Of a stretch of 51,028 nucleotides of DNA, positions 40,846-50,507 are shown piece after piece (position 1 is the stretch's first letter; each line of letters begins with the position of its first letter). This DNA comes from an uncultured Faecalibacterium sp. (GTDB lineage Bacteria; Bacillota; Clostridia; Oscillospirales; Ruminococcaceae). The notes under the pieces were generated by a model. It did not search any database. It saw only the letters and a list, made by a program, of their open reading frames with translations, and was not told the DNA's origin. Location of the stretch: assembly GCA_934533135.1 (NCBI GenBank), contig CAKTBG010000018.1, positions 1 through 51,028 on the forward strand, given 5' to 3'. The position numbers were made by a program, and so were the translations under genes.

Positions 40846-41718
40846 ATGAGCAAAATTGCGATCCTGACCGATTCCTCCTGCGACATCCCGCAGGAGCTGG
40901 CCGAGAAATACGGCATCGACGTGATGGGCTTCCACATCCTGCTGGACGGCGTGGACTATGTGGAGCGTGAAAGCTGCACCAACGAAGCGTTTTACGACAA
41001 AATGCGCGCCGCCAAGGGCGTGCCCTCCACCGCAGCCATCACCCCCATCCAGTTCTGCGAAAAATACTGCCAGTATGTGGACGAGGGCTACACCGACGTC
41101 ATCCATGTGCCGATCAACCGCTCCGGCTCTTCCACCTACAACAACGCAGTCATGGCACAGGGGATGCTGCGGGAAGAGCGGCCTGAGCACCACCTGAAGA
41201 TCCACCTGCTGGATCCCCACACCTACTCGATGGTGTTTGGCTGGTATCTCTGCGAGATGGGGCGCAAGCTGCAGAACGGTGCCGAGATCCACCACGTCAT
41301 CCACGAGTTTGAGACGCAGATGGGCAAGATGGAGATCATCCTCGGACCCTACAGCCTCAAGCAGATGAAAAAGAGCGGCCGCATCTCTGCTGCTGCCGCC
41401 TTTGCCGGCGAGCTGCTGGGGCTGCGCCCCATCATCACCCTGATCGACGGCAAGACCAAGGTGGAAAACAAAGTCCGCGGCGATGACAAGGTCATCCCGG
41501 CTATGATCGACCTGTGCAAGAAGCGGTCGGAAGGCGTGGAGGACTTCGATTATATGATCGGCCACACCAGCATTCCGCAGGCCGCCGAGCTGGAAAAAGT
41601 CTGCCGGAAGACCTTCGGCAAGGCTCCGCTCGTCACCTTCAACCTCGGCGGCGTGGTCTCGGCCAATACCGGCCCGGACACCATCGCGCTGGTCTACGTC
41701 GGCAAGCCGAGAAACTGA
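40846..41718 (+). CDS. DegV family fatty-acid-binding protein
   Basis: 290 residues. It opens with the DegV pattern KIAILTDSSCDIP and continues with PSTAAITPIQF, RSGSSTYNNAVMA and GPYSLKQMKKSGRIS. Members bind acyl chains and, as FakB, present them to the fatty acid kinase FakA. Start at 40846 with GAGGA upstream. Last gene of the operon; a composite repeat with a two-stem terminator follows immediately. Confidence 0.93.
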   Translation: MSKIAILTDSSCDIPQELAEKYGIDVMGFHILLDGVDYVERESCTNEAFYDKMRAAKGVPSTAAITPIQFCEKYCQYVDEGYTDVIHVPINRSGSSTYNNAVMAQGMLREERPEHHLKIHLLDPHTYSMVFGWYLCEMGRKLQNGAEIHHVIHEFETQMGKMEIILGPYSLKQMKKSGRISAAAAFAGELLGLRPIITLIDGKTKVENKVRGDDKVIPAMIDLCKKRSEGVEDFDYMIGHTSIPQAAELEKVCRKTFGKAPLVTFNLGGVVSANTGPDTIALVYVGKPRN

Positions 41719-41719
41719 T

Positions 41720-41977
41720 AACCCTCTCAGTCAAAGCCTATCGGCTTTGCCAGCTCTCCCAAAGGGAGAGCCCTTGGCATATTGATTTACGTTCATACCC
41801 TATAGCGTCAACAACCGGGCCTCGCGGTTTGGATTCACGGCATCGAACCTGTGTATCCAGACAGCAGGGCCCGGCTTTTTACGTCATCATAAACGCCATG
41901 CAATTCGCACAAACTTGACCGGTCTGCCAATGGCTCCCACTCTGGGGGAGCTGGACGCGGAGCGGCCTGAGAGGGCA
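41720..41977. repeat. Composite interspersed repeat, copy 5
   Basis: Same plan as copy 4: AACCCTCTCAGTC left half with TTGGCATATTGATTTACGTTC, element c in the middle, CTTTTTACGTC, then a right half CTGCCAATGGCTCCC...CCTGAGAGGGC. Begins 1 bp after the degV stop. Its right end runs into the -35 box of queT. Confidence 0.9.
41815..41874. repeat. 60-nt two-stem element, copy c
   Basis: Outer stem CCGGGCC/GGCCCGG, inner GGATTCAC/GTGTATCC with one mismatch, then CTTTTTAC. Probably ends the kinase-trmL-degV transcript. Confidence 0.8.
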
Positions 41978-42006
41978 TTGATTTTCAGTGCTTTTTATGC
42001 TATACT
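41978..42006 (+). promoter_or_regulatory. queT promoter
   Basis: TTGATT (41978-41983) and TATACT (42001-42006), 17 bp apart. The -35 starts at the last bases of interspersed repeat copy 5. Confidence 0.8.
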
Positions 42007-42039
42007 CTCTGTCGCTGTGTTTTGCACGGCATCCCGAAA

Positions 42040-42140
42040 GAGCAACTTAGGATTTTAGGCTCCCCGGTGCATCTCGAGCTGCGCCGGGCCAAACCCACAG
42101 GGGCTGGCGGCCCTGCGCGGTCAAAATCATCCCGCTGGAG
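42040..42140 (+). promoter_or_regulatory. preQ1-III riboswitch
   Basis: The segment matches the class III preQ1 aptamer as I know it from F. prausnitzii: GAGCAACTTAGGATTTTAGG, CTCCCCGG, a variable stem, GCCGGGCCAAACCCACAGGGG, CTGGCGG and GCGGTCAAAATCATCC. The last part precedes the ribosome site GGAG (42137-42140). In the known example the ligand-bound fold ties up the ribosome site, so preQ1 would reduce QueT synthesis. Confidence 0.9.
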
Positions 42141-42150
42141 TATTATATTT

Positions 42151-42681
42151 ATGAATCAGAATTCTTCTATCCGCAAGCTGGTCCGCTGTGCTGTGGTCGC
42201 AGCGATCTATGTCGTCCTCTGCATGGCACTGCAGCCGCTTTCTTACGGCGCGGTGCAGGTGCGTGTGGCCGAGGCTCTCTGCCTGCTGCCCGTCTTTGGT
42301 GCCGAGTACATCGTCGGCGTCGTGCTGGGCTGCTTCCTTGCAAACCTGCTGGGTTCCACCCTCGTGGACGTCATCTTCGGCACGCTGGCGACCCTGCTGG
42401 CCTGCCTCGTGACCTACAAGCTGCGCAACGTCCGCTTCAAGGGTCTGGCTCTGGCCGCCTCCCTCCCCCCGGTGCTCTTCAATGCCGTCATCATCGGCAT
42501 CGAGATCGCCGTCCTGTTCCCGGATCCGTCCTCTTCGGCTCCGCTCTGGATGGCCTGCATCACCAACGGCATCTCCGTCGGCATCGGCGAGCTCATCAGC
42601 TGCACCGTGCTGGGCGTTCTGCTGGTGAAGATCGTCGAGACCAACCCCGCGCTGCGGAAGCTCTTTGCCGCAGCTGCCTGA
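42151..42681 (+). CDS. queT: Queuosine precursor transporter QueT
   Basis: 176 residues, the substrate-binding S component of an ECF transporter for a queuosine precursor. About six helices; the family start SIRKLVRCAVVAAIYVVLCM and YGAVQVRVAEALCLLP are clear. Start at 42151, 10 bp after the riboswitch-controlled GGAG. A longer in-frame start at 42022 lies before the aptamer. The ECF energising module is not in the window. Confidence 0.93.
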   Translation: MNQNSSIRKLVRCAVVAAIYVVLCMALQPLSYGAVQVRVAEALCLLPVFGAEYIVGVVLGCFLANLLGSTLVDVIFGTLATLLACLVTYKLRNVRFKGLALAASLPPVLFNAVIIGIEIAVLFPDPSSSAPLWMACITNGISVGIGELISCTVLGVLLVKIVETNPALRKLFAAAA

Positions 42682-42800
42682 TCGCCTTTCCCTTTCTCCC
42701 CGCCGGGCCCACCTGATCGAGCAGGCTGTCCCGCCGCATCCGGAAAGGCTTTTACCCAGTTGCTCGGCTTTTCCCGGAATGAGTGTCCGATTTCTTTTTC

Positions 42801-42828
42801 AGCTGCCGCATTTGCGGCGGCTTTTTTT
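42801..42828 (+). terminator. queT terminator
   Basis: AGCTGCCGC/GCGGCGGCT stem with ATTT loop, followed by a run of T. Confidence 0.9.
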
Positions 42829-42911
42829 GATTCACAAGCTCTTTTTGCTGCTGTCTCCGCACGATTTTACAGAAAGTTCATGCAAATCCGCGCTAAAATC
42901 TGTTTGTGGGT

Positions 42912-42940
42912 TTGACGGGTTTTGCGCTTTGGTGTATCAT
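42912..42940 (+). promoter_or_regulatory. secA upstream promoter P1
   Basis: TTGACG (42912-42917) and TATCAT (42935-42940), 17 bp apart. Gives a leader of about 125 nt with a large hairpin. Confidence 0.6.
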
Positions 42941-42952
42941 AAGAGATGGATC

Positions 42953-43002
42953 GATCGCAAGTCAAGAAATGCGTGCAGCATTCCAACAGCATCCTTGCGA
43001 TC
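42953..43002 (+). other. Leader hairpin upstream of secA
   Basis: GATCGCAAG (42953-42961) pairs perfectly with CTTGCGATC (42994-43002). The 32-nt loop itself contains AATGC/GCATT. It is transcribed only from P1, and its 3' side lies 21 bp before the P2 -35. Confidence 0.5.
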
Positions 43003-43023
43003 TGCAATGCAGCGCGGCTGCGG

Positions 43024-43051
43024 TTGCATGAAAACGTTAAATTGCTATAAT
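43024..43051 (+). promoter_or_regulatory. secA downstream promoter P2
   Basis: TTGCAT (43024-43029) and TATAAT (43046-43051), 16 bp apart. Start expected about 16 nt before the secA ATG. Confidence 0.7.
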
Positions 43052-43073
43052 TGGAATAGATGAGGTGTATTGA

Positions 43074-45905
<2,832 letters not shown>

Positions 45906-45912
45906 CGTATTT

Positions 45913-45961
45913 CTTGGCTCCCCGATTCGGGGAGCTGTCTGCAAAGCAGACGGAGAGGTTG
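45913..45961. repeat. Interspersed repeat, half copy 6
   Basis: Only the right half is present: TTGGCTCCCC..GGGGAGCTGTCTGC..GCAGACGGAGAGGTT. It starts 8 bp after the secA stop and ends 18 bp before the next start codon. Confidence 0.85.
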
Positions 45962-45978
45962 ATTCACAGAGGTGTTTT

Positions 45979-47193
45979 ATGATGATTTCTTCTCAGGATC
46001 TTCTGAACGAAGCAAAGGCGTTGGAGCCCCAGCTGCAAACGTGGCGGCGGACGCTCCACCGGCATCCGGAGGTGGGCTTTGACCTGCCCCAGACCAAAGC
46101 CCTTGTCAAACAGGCTCTGACTGCGATGGGCTATGCCCCGCAGGACTGCGGCAAGGCCGGTGTGATCGCACTGGTCGGCGGCAAAAAGCCGGGCAAGACC
46201 CTCCTGCTGCGCGGCGACATGGACGCCCTGCCGATCCAAGAGCAGTCCGGCGAGGAATTTTCCTCCGAGATCCCCGGCAGGATGCATGGCTGCGGCCACG
46301 ATATGCACACGGCCATGATGCTGGGAGCCGCCAAGCTGCTGAAAGCCCATGAGGATGAGATCGAGGGCACGGTCAAGCTGGAATTCCAGCCTGCCGAGGA
46401 GATCTTTCAGGGTTCGCCCGACATGATCGCAAACGGCCTTCTGGAAGATCCGAAGGTCGATGCCGCTGTGATGTTCCATGTTCTGGCGGGGATGCCCCTG
46501 CCGGCCGGTACCGTCCTTGTTCCGGGTGGCGGCATCACCATGGCCAGCTGCGAGCAGTACCACATCACCGTCCACGGCAAGGGCGGCCACGGCTCCACCC
46601 CCCACGCCTGTGTGGATCCCATCACGGCCGCAGCGCACATCCACATCGCCCTGCAGGAGATCAACAGCCGGGAGCTGGATCCCAATGCCTTCGGCGTGCT
46701 GACCACCGGCTGCTTCAAGGCCGGTGCCGCCTCCAACGTCATCCCGGACACCGCCGAGATGTTCGGTACCATCCGCACCACCGACCCTGACAACAAGACG
46801 GGGGAGCTCATCCGGAAGCGGATGACCGAGATTGCACAGGGCGTGGCACTGGCTTTCCGCTGCACCGCAGAGGTAGAGTTCAGCGACTACTGCCCCTGCA
46901 TGGTGGTGGACAAGGCTCTGGCCGCCGACGCACTGACCTATATGACCGACCTGCTGGGCGCGGGTGCCATGGATATGACGCCCCTCACCGGCGGCAAGGC
47001 GGGCGGCGGCAGCGAGGATTTCGCCTTTGTCAGCCACGAAGTGCCGACTGTGAGTATGTTTCTCTCCGCCGGAAACTCCAAGGACGGCTATCTCTACGGC
47101 CAGCACCACCCGAAGGTACGGTTCGACGACAGCATCCTCTACGAAGGCTCTGCTGCCTACAGCTATTTCGCCCTGCGGTGGCTGAGCAAATAA
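45979..47193 (+). CDS. M20D amidohydrolase (hippurate/N-acyl amino acid hydrolase type)
   Basis: 404 residues, a zinc or manganese amidohydrolase that splits N-acyl amino acids or related amides. Metal ligands: MHGCGHDMH, QPAEE and the late GGGSEDFAF; the lid domain carries GKGGHGSTPH. Substrate unknown. Start ATG 45979 (or 45982) with GAGGTG close upstream. Confidence 0.92.
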   Translation: MMISSQDLLNEAKALEPQLQTWRRTLHRHPEVGFDLPQTKALVKQALTAMGYAPQDCGKAGVIALVGGKKPGKTLLLRGDMDALPIQEQSGEEFSSEIPGRMHGCGHDMHTAMMLGAAKLLKAHEDEIEGTVKLEFQPAEEIFQGSPDMIANGLLEDPKVDAAVMFHVLAGMPLPAGTVLVPGGGITMASCEQYHITVHGKGGHGSTPHACVDPITAAAHIHIALQEINSRELDPNAFGVLTTGCFKAGAASNVIPDTAEMFGTIRTTDPDNKTGELIRKRMTEIAQGVALAFRCTAEVEFSDYCPCMVVDKALAADALTYMTDLLGAGAMDMTPLTGGKAGGGSEDFAFVSHEVPTVSMFLSAGNSKDGYLYGQHHPKVRFDDSILYEGSAAYSYFALRWLSK

Positions 47194-47202
47194 TCCGACA
47201 AC

Positions 47203-47249
47203 AAAAAATCCCATGTCTGGTACAACACCGTACCGACATGGGATTTTTT
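47203..47249. terminator. Terminator after the amidohydrolase
   Basis: AAAAAATCCCATGTC with GACATGGGATTTTTT (plus inner GGTAC/GTACC), usable from both strands. Confidence 0.95.
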
Positions 47250-47260
47250 CGTTATGCCCT

Positions 47261-47419
47261 CGCCCTCTCCGTCATTGCTGCGCAATGCCACCTTGTCCTC
47301 CCTTTGTCGCTCACGCGACATCTCCCTCCGGCCGGAGGGAGTCTTTCAAAGTGAGAGGCAAGTCTTGGCTCCCCCTTTGGGGGAGCTGTCATCGCCGAAA
47401 GGTGATGACTGAGAGGGCC
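47261..47419. repeat. Interspersed palindromic repeat, copy 7
   Basis: CGCCCTCTCCGTCATTGC start and GATGACTGAGAGGGC end, with the GTCCTCCCT...GGAGGGAGTCTTTCAAAG middle shared with copy 3 and a TTGGCTCCCCC/GGGGGAGCTG hairpin. Lies just past the fhs stop codon. Confidence 0.9.
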
Positions 47420-47426
47420 ATCCTCT

Positions 47427-49088
47427 TTAGAACAGCCCCGTGATCTTACCCTCCGCGTCCACGTCGATGTTGACGGCGGCGGGCTTCTTGGGCAGGCCGG
47501 GCATGGTCATGATGTTGCCGCAGATGACCACCACGAACCCGGCACCGGCGGCAAGGCGGACCTCCCGGACTTCCATGGTGAAGCCGGTGGGGGCGGCCAG
47601 CAGCTTTGCGTTGTCACTGAAGCTGTACTGGGTCTTGGCGATGCAGACGGGCAGATCGCCGTAGCCCATCTCGGTCAATTCGGCAAGGGTCTTGCTGGCG
47701 GCGGCACTGAAGTTCACGCCGTCGGCGCGGTAGATCTTGGTAGCGATGGCCTTTACCTTGTCCTTGAGGGGCATTTCCAGCGGATAGGTGTACTGGATGG
47801 GGCGATCCTCCATGACCTTGAGGACTTCTTCGGCCAGAGCTTTGCCGCCCTCGCCGCCCTTGGCAAAGACCTCGCTCAGGACGCAGGGCACGCCCTGCTC
47901 AGCGCAGACCTGCTCGACGTAAGCCTGCTCTTCGGGGGTGTCGGTGGGGAAGGCATTGATGGCGACCACCACAGGCAGGCCGAAGCCGTTTTTCAGGTTG
48001 TCGATGTGGCGGACAAGGTTGGCGGAACCGGCTTTGACGGCCTCGAGGTTGGGCTGGTTCAGGTCGGCTTTGGCGACCCCGCCGTGGCTCTTGAGGGCGC
48101 GGACGGTGGCCACCAGCACGCAGGCACTGGGTGCGATGCCGGCATAGCGGCACTTGATGTCGAGGAACTTCTCAGCCCCCAGATCGGCACCGAAGCCCGC
48201 CTCGGTGATGACGTAATCGGCCAGCGAGAGGCTCAGCTTGGTGGCCATGACGCTGTTGCAGCCGTGGGCAATGTTGGCAAAGGGGCCGCCGTGGATGATG
48301 GCCGGGTTGTTCTCGAGGGTCTGGACGAGGTTCGGGTCAAGGGCGTCCTTCAGCAGGGCGGTCATGGCACCGGCGGCACCGATCTCGCCCGCCGTCACCG
48401 GCTTGCCGTCATAGGTATAGGCGCAGACGATCTTGCTCAGCCGCTCCTTCAGGTCGGAGATGCTGGTGGCGAGGCAGAAGATCGCCATGACCTCGCTGGC
48501 CACGGTGATGTCAAAGCCGTCCTCGCGGGGCGTGCCGTTGACCTTGCCGCCCAAGCCGTCCACGATGAAGCGGAGCTGGCGGTCGTTCATGTCCATGCAG
48601 CGTTTCCATGTGATCCGGCGGGGGTCGATGTTCAGCGGGTTGCCCTGCTGGATGCTGTTGTCGATCATGGCCGCCAGCAGGTTGTTGGCCGCGCCGATGG
48701 CGTGCAGGTCGCCGGTGAAGTGGAGGTTGATGTCCTCCATCGGCACCACCTGCGCATAGCCGCCGCCGGCGGCACCGCCCTTGACGCCGAACACCGGGCC
48801 GAGGGAGGGCTCCCGCAGGCAGAGCATGGTCTTTTTGCCGAGGGCGTTCATGGCGTCGGCCAGACCCACGCTGGTGGTGGTCTTGCCCTCGCCCGCGGGC
48901 GTCGGGCTGATGGCCGTGACAAGGATCATCTTGCCCTGCTTGCCCGCCTTGTGGATGAGGCGGTGGTTGATCTTGGCCTTGTAGCGGCCATAGGGGATCA
49001 CGTCCTCGTCGGCAAGGCCGAGGGATGCGGCGATCTCCGCGATCGGCTTCATCTTGGCTTCCTGTGCGATCTCGATATCAGACTTCAT
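47427..49088 (-). CDS. fhs: Formate-tetrahydrofolate ligase
   Basis: 553 residues; joins formate to THF using ATP, feeding one-carbon units to purine synthesis. P-loop [29 protein letters not shown], the FTGDLHAI loop and the closing [11 protein letters not shown] are all present. AAGGAGG precedes the ATG. Controlled by a ZTP riboswitch with its own terminator in the leader. Confidence 0.97.
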   Translation of the reverse strand: MKSDIEIAQEAKMKPIAEIAASLGLADEDVIPYGRYKAKINHRLIHKAGKQGKMILVTAISPTPAGEGKTTTSVGLADAMNALGKKTMLCLREPSLGPVFGVKGGAAGGGYAQVVPMEDINLHFTGDLHAIGAANNLLAAMIDNSIQQGNPLNIDPRRITWKRCMDMNDRQLRFIVDGLGGKVNGTPREDGFDITVASEVMAIFCLATSISDLKERLSKIVCAYTYDGKPVTAGEIGAAGAMTALLKDALDPNLVQTLENNPAIIHGGPFANIAHGCNSVMATKLSLSLADYVITEAGFGADLGAEKFLDIKCRYAGIAPSACVLVATVRALKSHGGVAKADLNQPNLEAVKAGSANLVRHIDNLKNGFGLPVVVAINAFPTDTPEEQAYVEQVCAEQGVPCVLSEVFAKGGEGGKALAEEVLKVMEDRPIQYTYPLEMPLKDKVKAIATKIYRADGVNFSAAASKTLAELTEMGYGDLPVCIAKTQYSFSDNAKLLAAPTGFTMEVREVRLAAGAGFVVVICGNIMTMPGLPKKPAAVNIDVDAEGKITGLF

Positions 49089-49111
49089 GGCTCTTTTCCT
49101 CCTTCGCTACG

Positions 49112-49152
49112 AAAAAAGGGCAGCTTCGCGCAGCGATTGCGCAAAGCTGCCC
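49112..49152 (-). terminator. Attenuator terminator of the fhs riboswitch
   Basis: Minus-strand stem GGGCAGCTT/AAGCTGCCC with inner GCGCA/TGCGC, followed by six T. Its 5' arm overlaps the conserved CTGGGCAG of the aptamer, the classical switch layout. Confidence 0.93.
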
Positions 49153-49214
49153 AGACGGTCGGCATTGACATCCCGGCTCTCCCCGCACTGTGGTGCTCCA
49201 CAACGTTCCGTCAG
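49147..49214 (-). promoter_or_regulatory. ZTP (pfl) riboswitch aptamer upstream of fhs
   Basis: Minus strand reads CTGACGGAAC, a GTGG/CCAC hairpin, GGGGAGAGCCGGGATG and TGCCGACCGTCTGGGCAG. The usual CTGGCG...CCGCCTGGGCA pairing is replaced by CTGACG...CGTCTGGGCA, a compensatory change. ZTP binding should break the downstream terminator and allow fhs expression when folate-dependent purine synthesis stalls. Confidence 0.85.
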
Positions 49215-49241
49215 CAGAAAGAGCCGTTCTCGATGGTTTTA

Positions 49242-49270
49242 AGATAACACAACTGCGTGGGGTTTGTCAA
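49242..49270 (-). promoter_or_regulatory. fhs promoter
   Basis: Minus-strand TTGACA (49265-49270) and TTATCT (49242-49247), 17 bp apart. Confidence 0.8.
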
Positions 49271-49331
49271 GCTAATAAAGTTGATTTCATTCTTCAACAA
49301 TTTAATAAGTCTTACGTTTCAGTATACTATA

Positions 49332-50507
49332 TCATTTATTTCCTTTTGCCCTATTATGCGTTTTGCATAGCATCTGACAATTTTTAATGTCCGTCATTCC
49401 GCCTTTGCTCCATGCTGTAACATGGTCTGCATCCATTTCCGTGAACTTCCAGATACGTTTTGCATTGCTATCTGTGCCTATTGCACATAATGGACAGTTT
49501 GATTTTCCGTTTATTTTTGCATCAGCTGTCTGTTGTTCATAAACCGCCTTTTTTGTGCTTTCTTCAAAAATGCGAATTTCGAGTAGCCGAAAATCCTGAC
49601 ATCCTCCTAAAATATATTCAAAAATACCAGCTTTCTTTTTCACGGCATTATCTGCATATAGTTCATGCACCTTTGCAGATACCGTAGCAGGGTCATACGG
49701 ATTATTGTGATATGTCTCAAAGAGTCTTCCCCATTCTAACCCACGCATTTCACTTTTCACATCGCTGAAAACACCTGAAACCCAGTCAATAACACTTAAA
49801 AAATATGCTTCAAGCTCATTTATATTATCATCATAGCGATGTTCGCTCATATATGTATCTATCACATCATTGTCAGTGCTTCTGGTCACCCATCCTAAAG
49901 CAATATGCAAAAAATCCTGCCTCAAGACGTCACCCTTTATGTACGCACTCCATTTTTGTATATTGGCATTTTGACTGTTGCTAAATTTTTCCTTTGCTTT
50001 TGTGACAAAAGTTCCTGAATATACCGCATTTGAAATTTCTTGATGCTTCAATGGTATTCCCGCAATATTGATTGTCTTGAACCACTCTTTTATTTCACTT
50101 TCTGTGCCTTCGCAAATATAAATTGTCAATGGTGTTTCATTGATTTTTTGTCTTAAATCTTCTGCCATCGCCGAATAATAATGCGGCATTCCATTTTCAT
50201 CTATCAACGGGAATTTTCCCGTCAAAAAACGACCCAAGCTCGTAATGCGCTGTTGTCCATCTAAAACCTCATACTTATCTGTTCCAACTTTATTAAAATA
50301 AATCAATCCTAATGGATATCCATTCAGCACAGAGCGAATAACCGCTTCTTCCATTTTCTGCTTCGCATAAAGATAGTTGCGCTGATATTCCGGCTGAATT
50401 ACAAGTTTACCAGATAAACCAAAGAGCCCTTTTCCTTCCAATTCATTGTACACAAAGCCTTTGCATATTTGCGCAATGGTAATATCTGTTACAAGCGTTG
50501 TCTTCAT
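49332..50507 (-). CDS. DUF262-HNH protein, putative modification-linked nuclease
   Basis: 391 residues. The N-terminal DUF262 (ParB-like NTPase/DNase) domain has IQPEYQRNYLY and EVLDGQQRITSL; the C-terminus is an HNH nuclease domain with CPLC, DADHVTAWSKGGMTD and NCQMLCKTHN. This pairing occurs in GmrSD-like and other anti-phage nucleases. The gene is visibly AT-rich with A/T-ending codons, unlike its neighbours, which suggests transfer. The ATG overlaps the stop of the distal methyltransferase frame (ATGA) and lacks a strong ribosome site (AGGGAGCG lies close), so it may depend on translational coupling. Confidence 0.85.
   Translation of the reverse strand: MKTTLVTDITIAQICKGFVYNELEGKGLFGLSGKLVIQPEYQRNYLYAKQKMEEAVIRSVLNGYPLGLIYFNKVGTDKYEVLDGQQRITSLGRFLTGKFPLIDENGMPHYYSAMAEDLRQKINETPLTIYICEGTESEIKEWFKTINIAGIPLKHQEISNAVYSGTFVTKAKEKFSNSQNANIQKWSAYIKGDVLRQDFLHIALGWVTRSTDNDVIDTYMSEHRYDDNINELEAYFLSVIDWVSGVFSDVKSEMRGLEWGRLFETYHNNPYDPATVSAKVHELYADNAVKKKAGIFEYILGGCQDFRLLEIRIFEESTKKAVYEQQTADAKINGKSNCPLCAIGTDSNAKRIWKFTEMDADHVTAWSKGGMTDIKNCQMLCKTHNRAKGNK

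Noticed and set aside
49279..49299. Terminator after the nuclease gene
   Set aside because: Only a 5-bp stem (GTTGA/TCAAC) with TTTATT after it on the minus strand; too weak to call.
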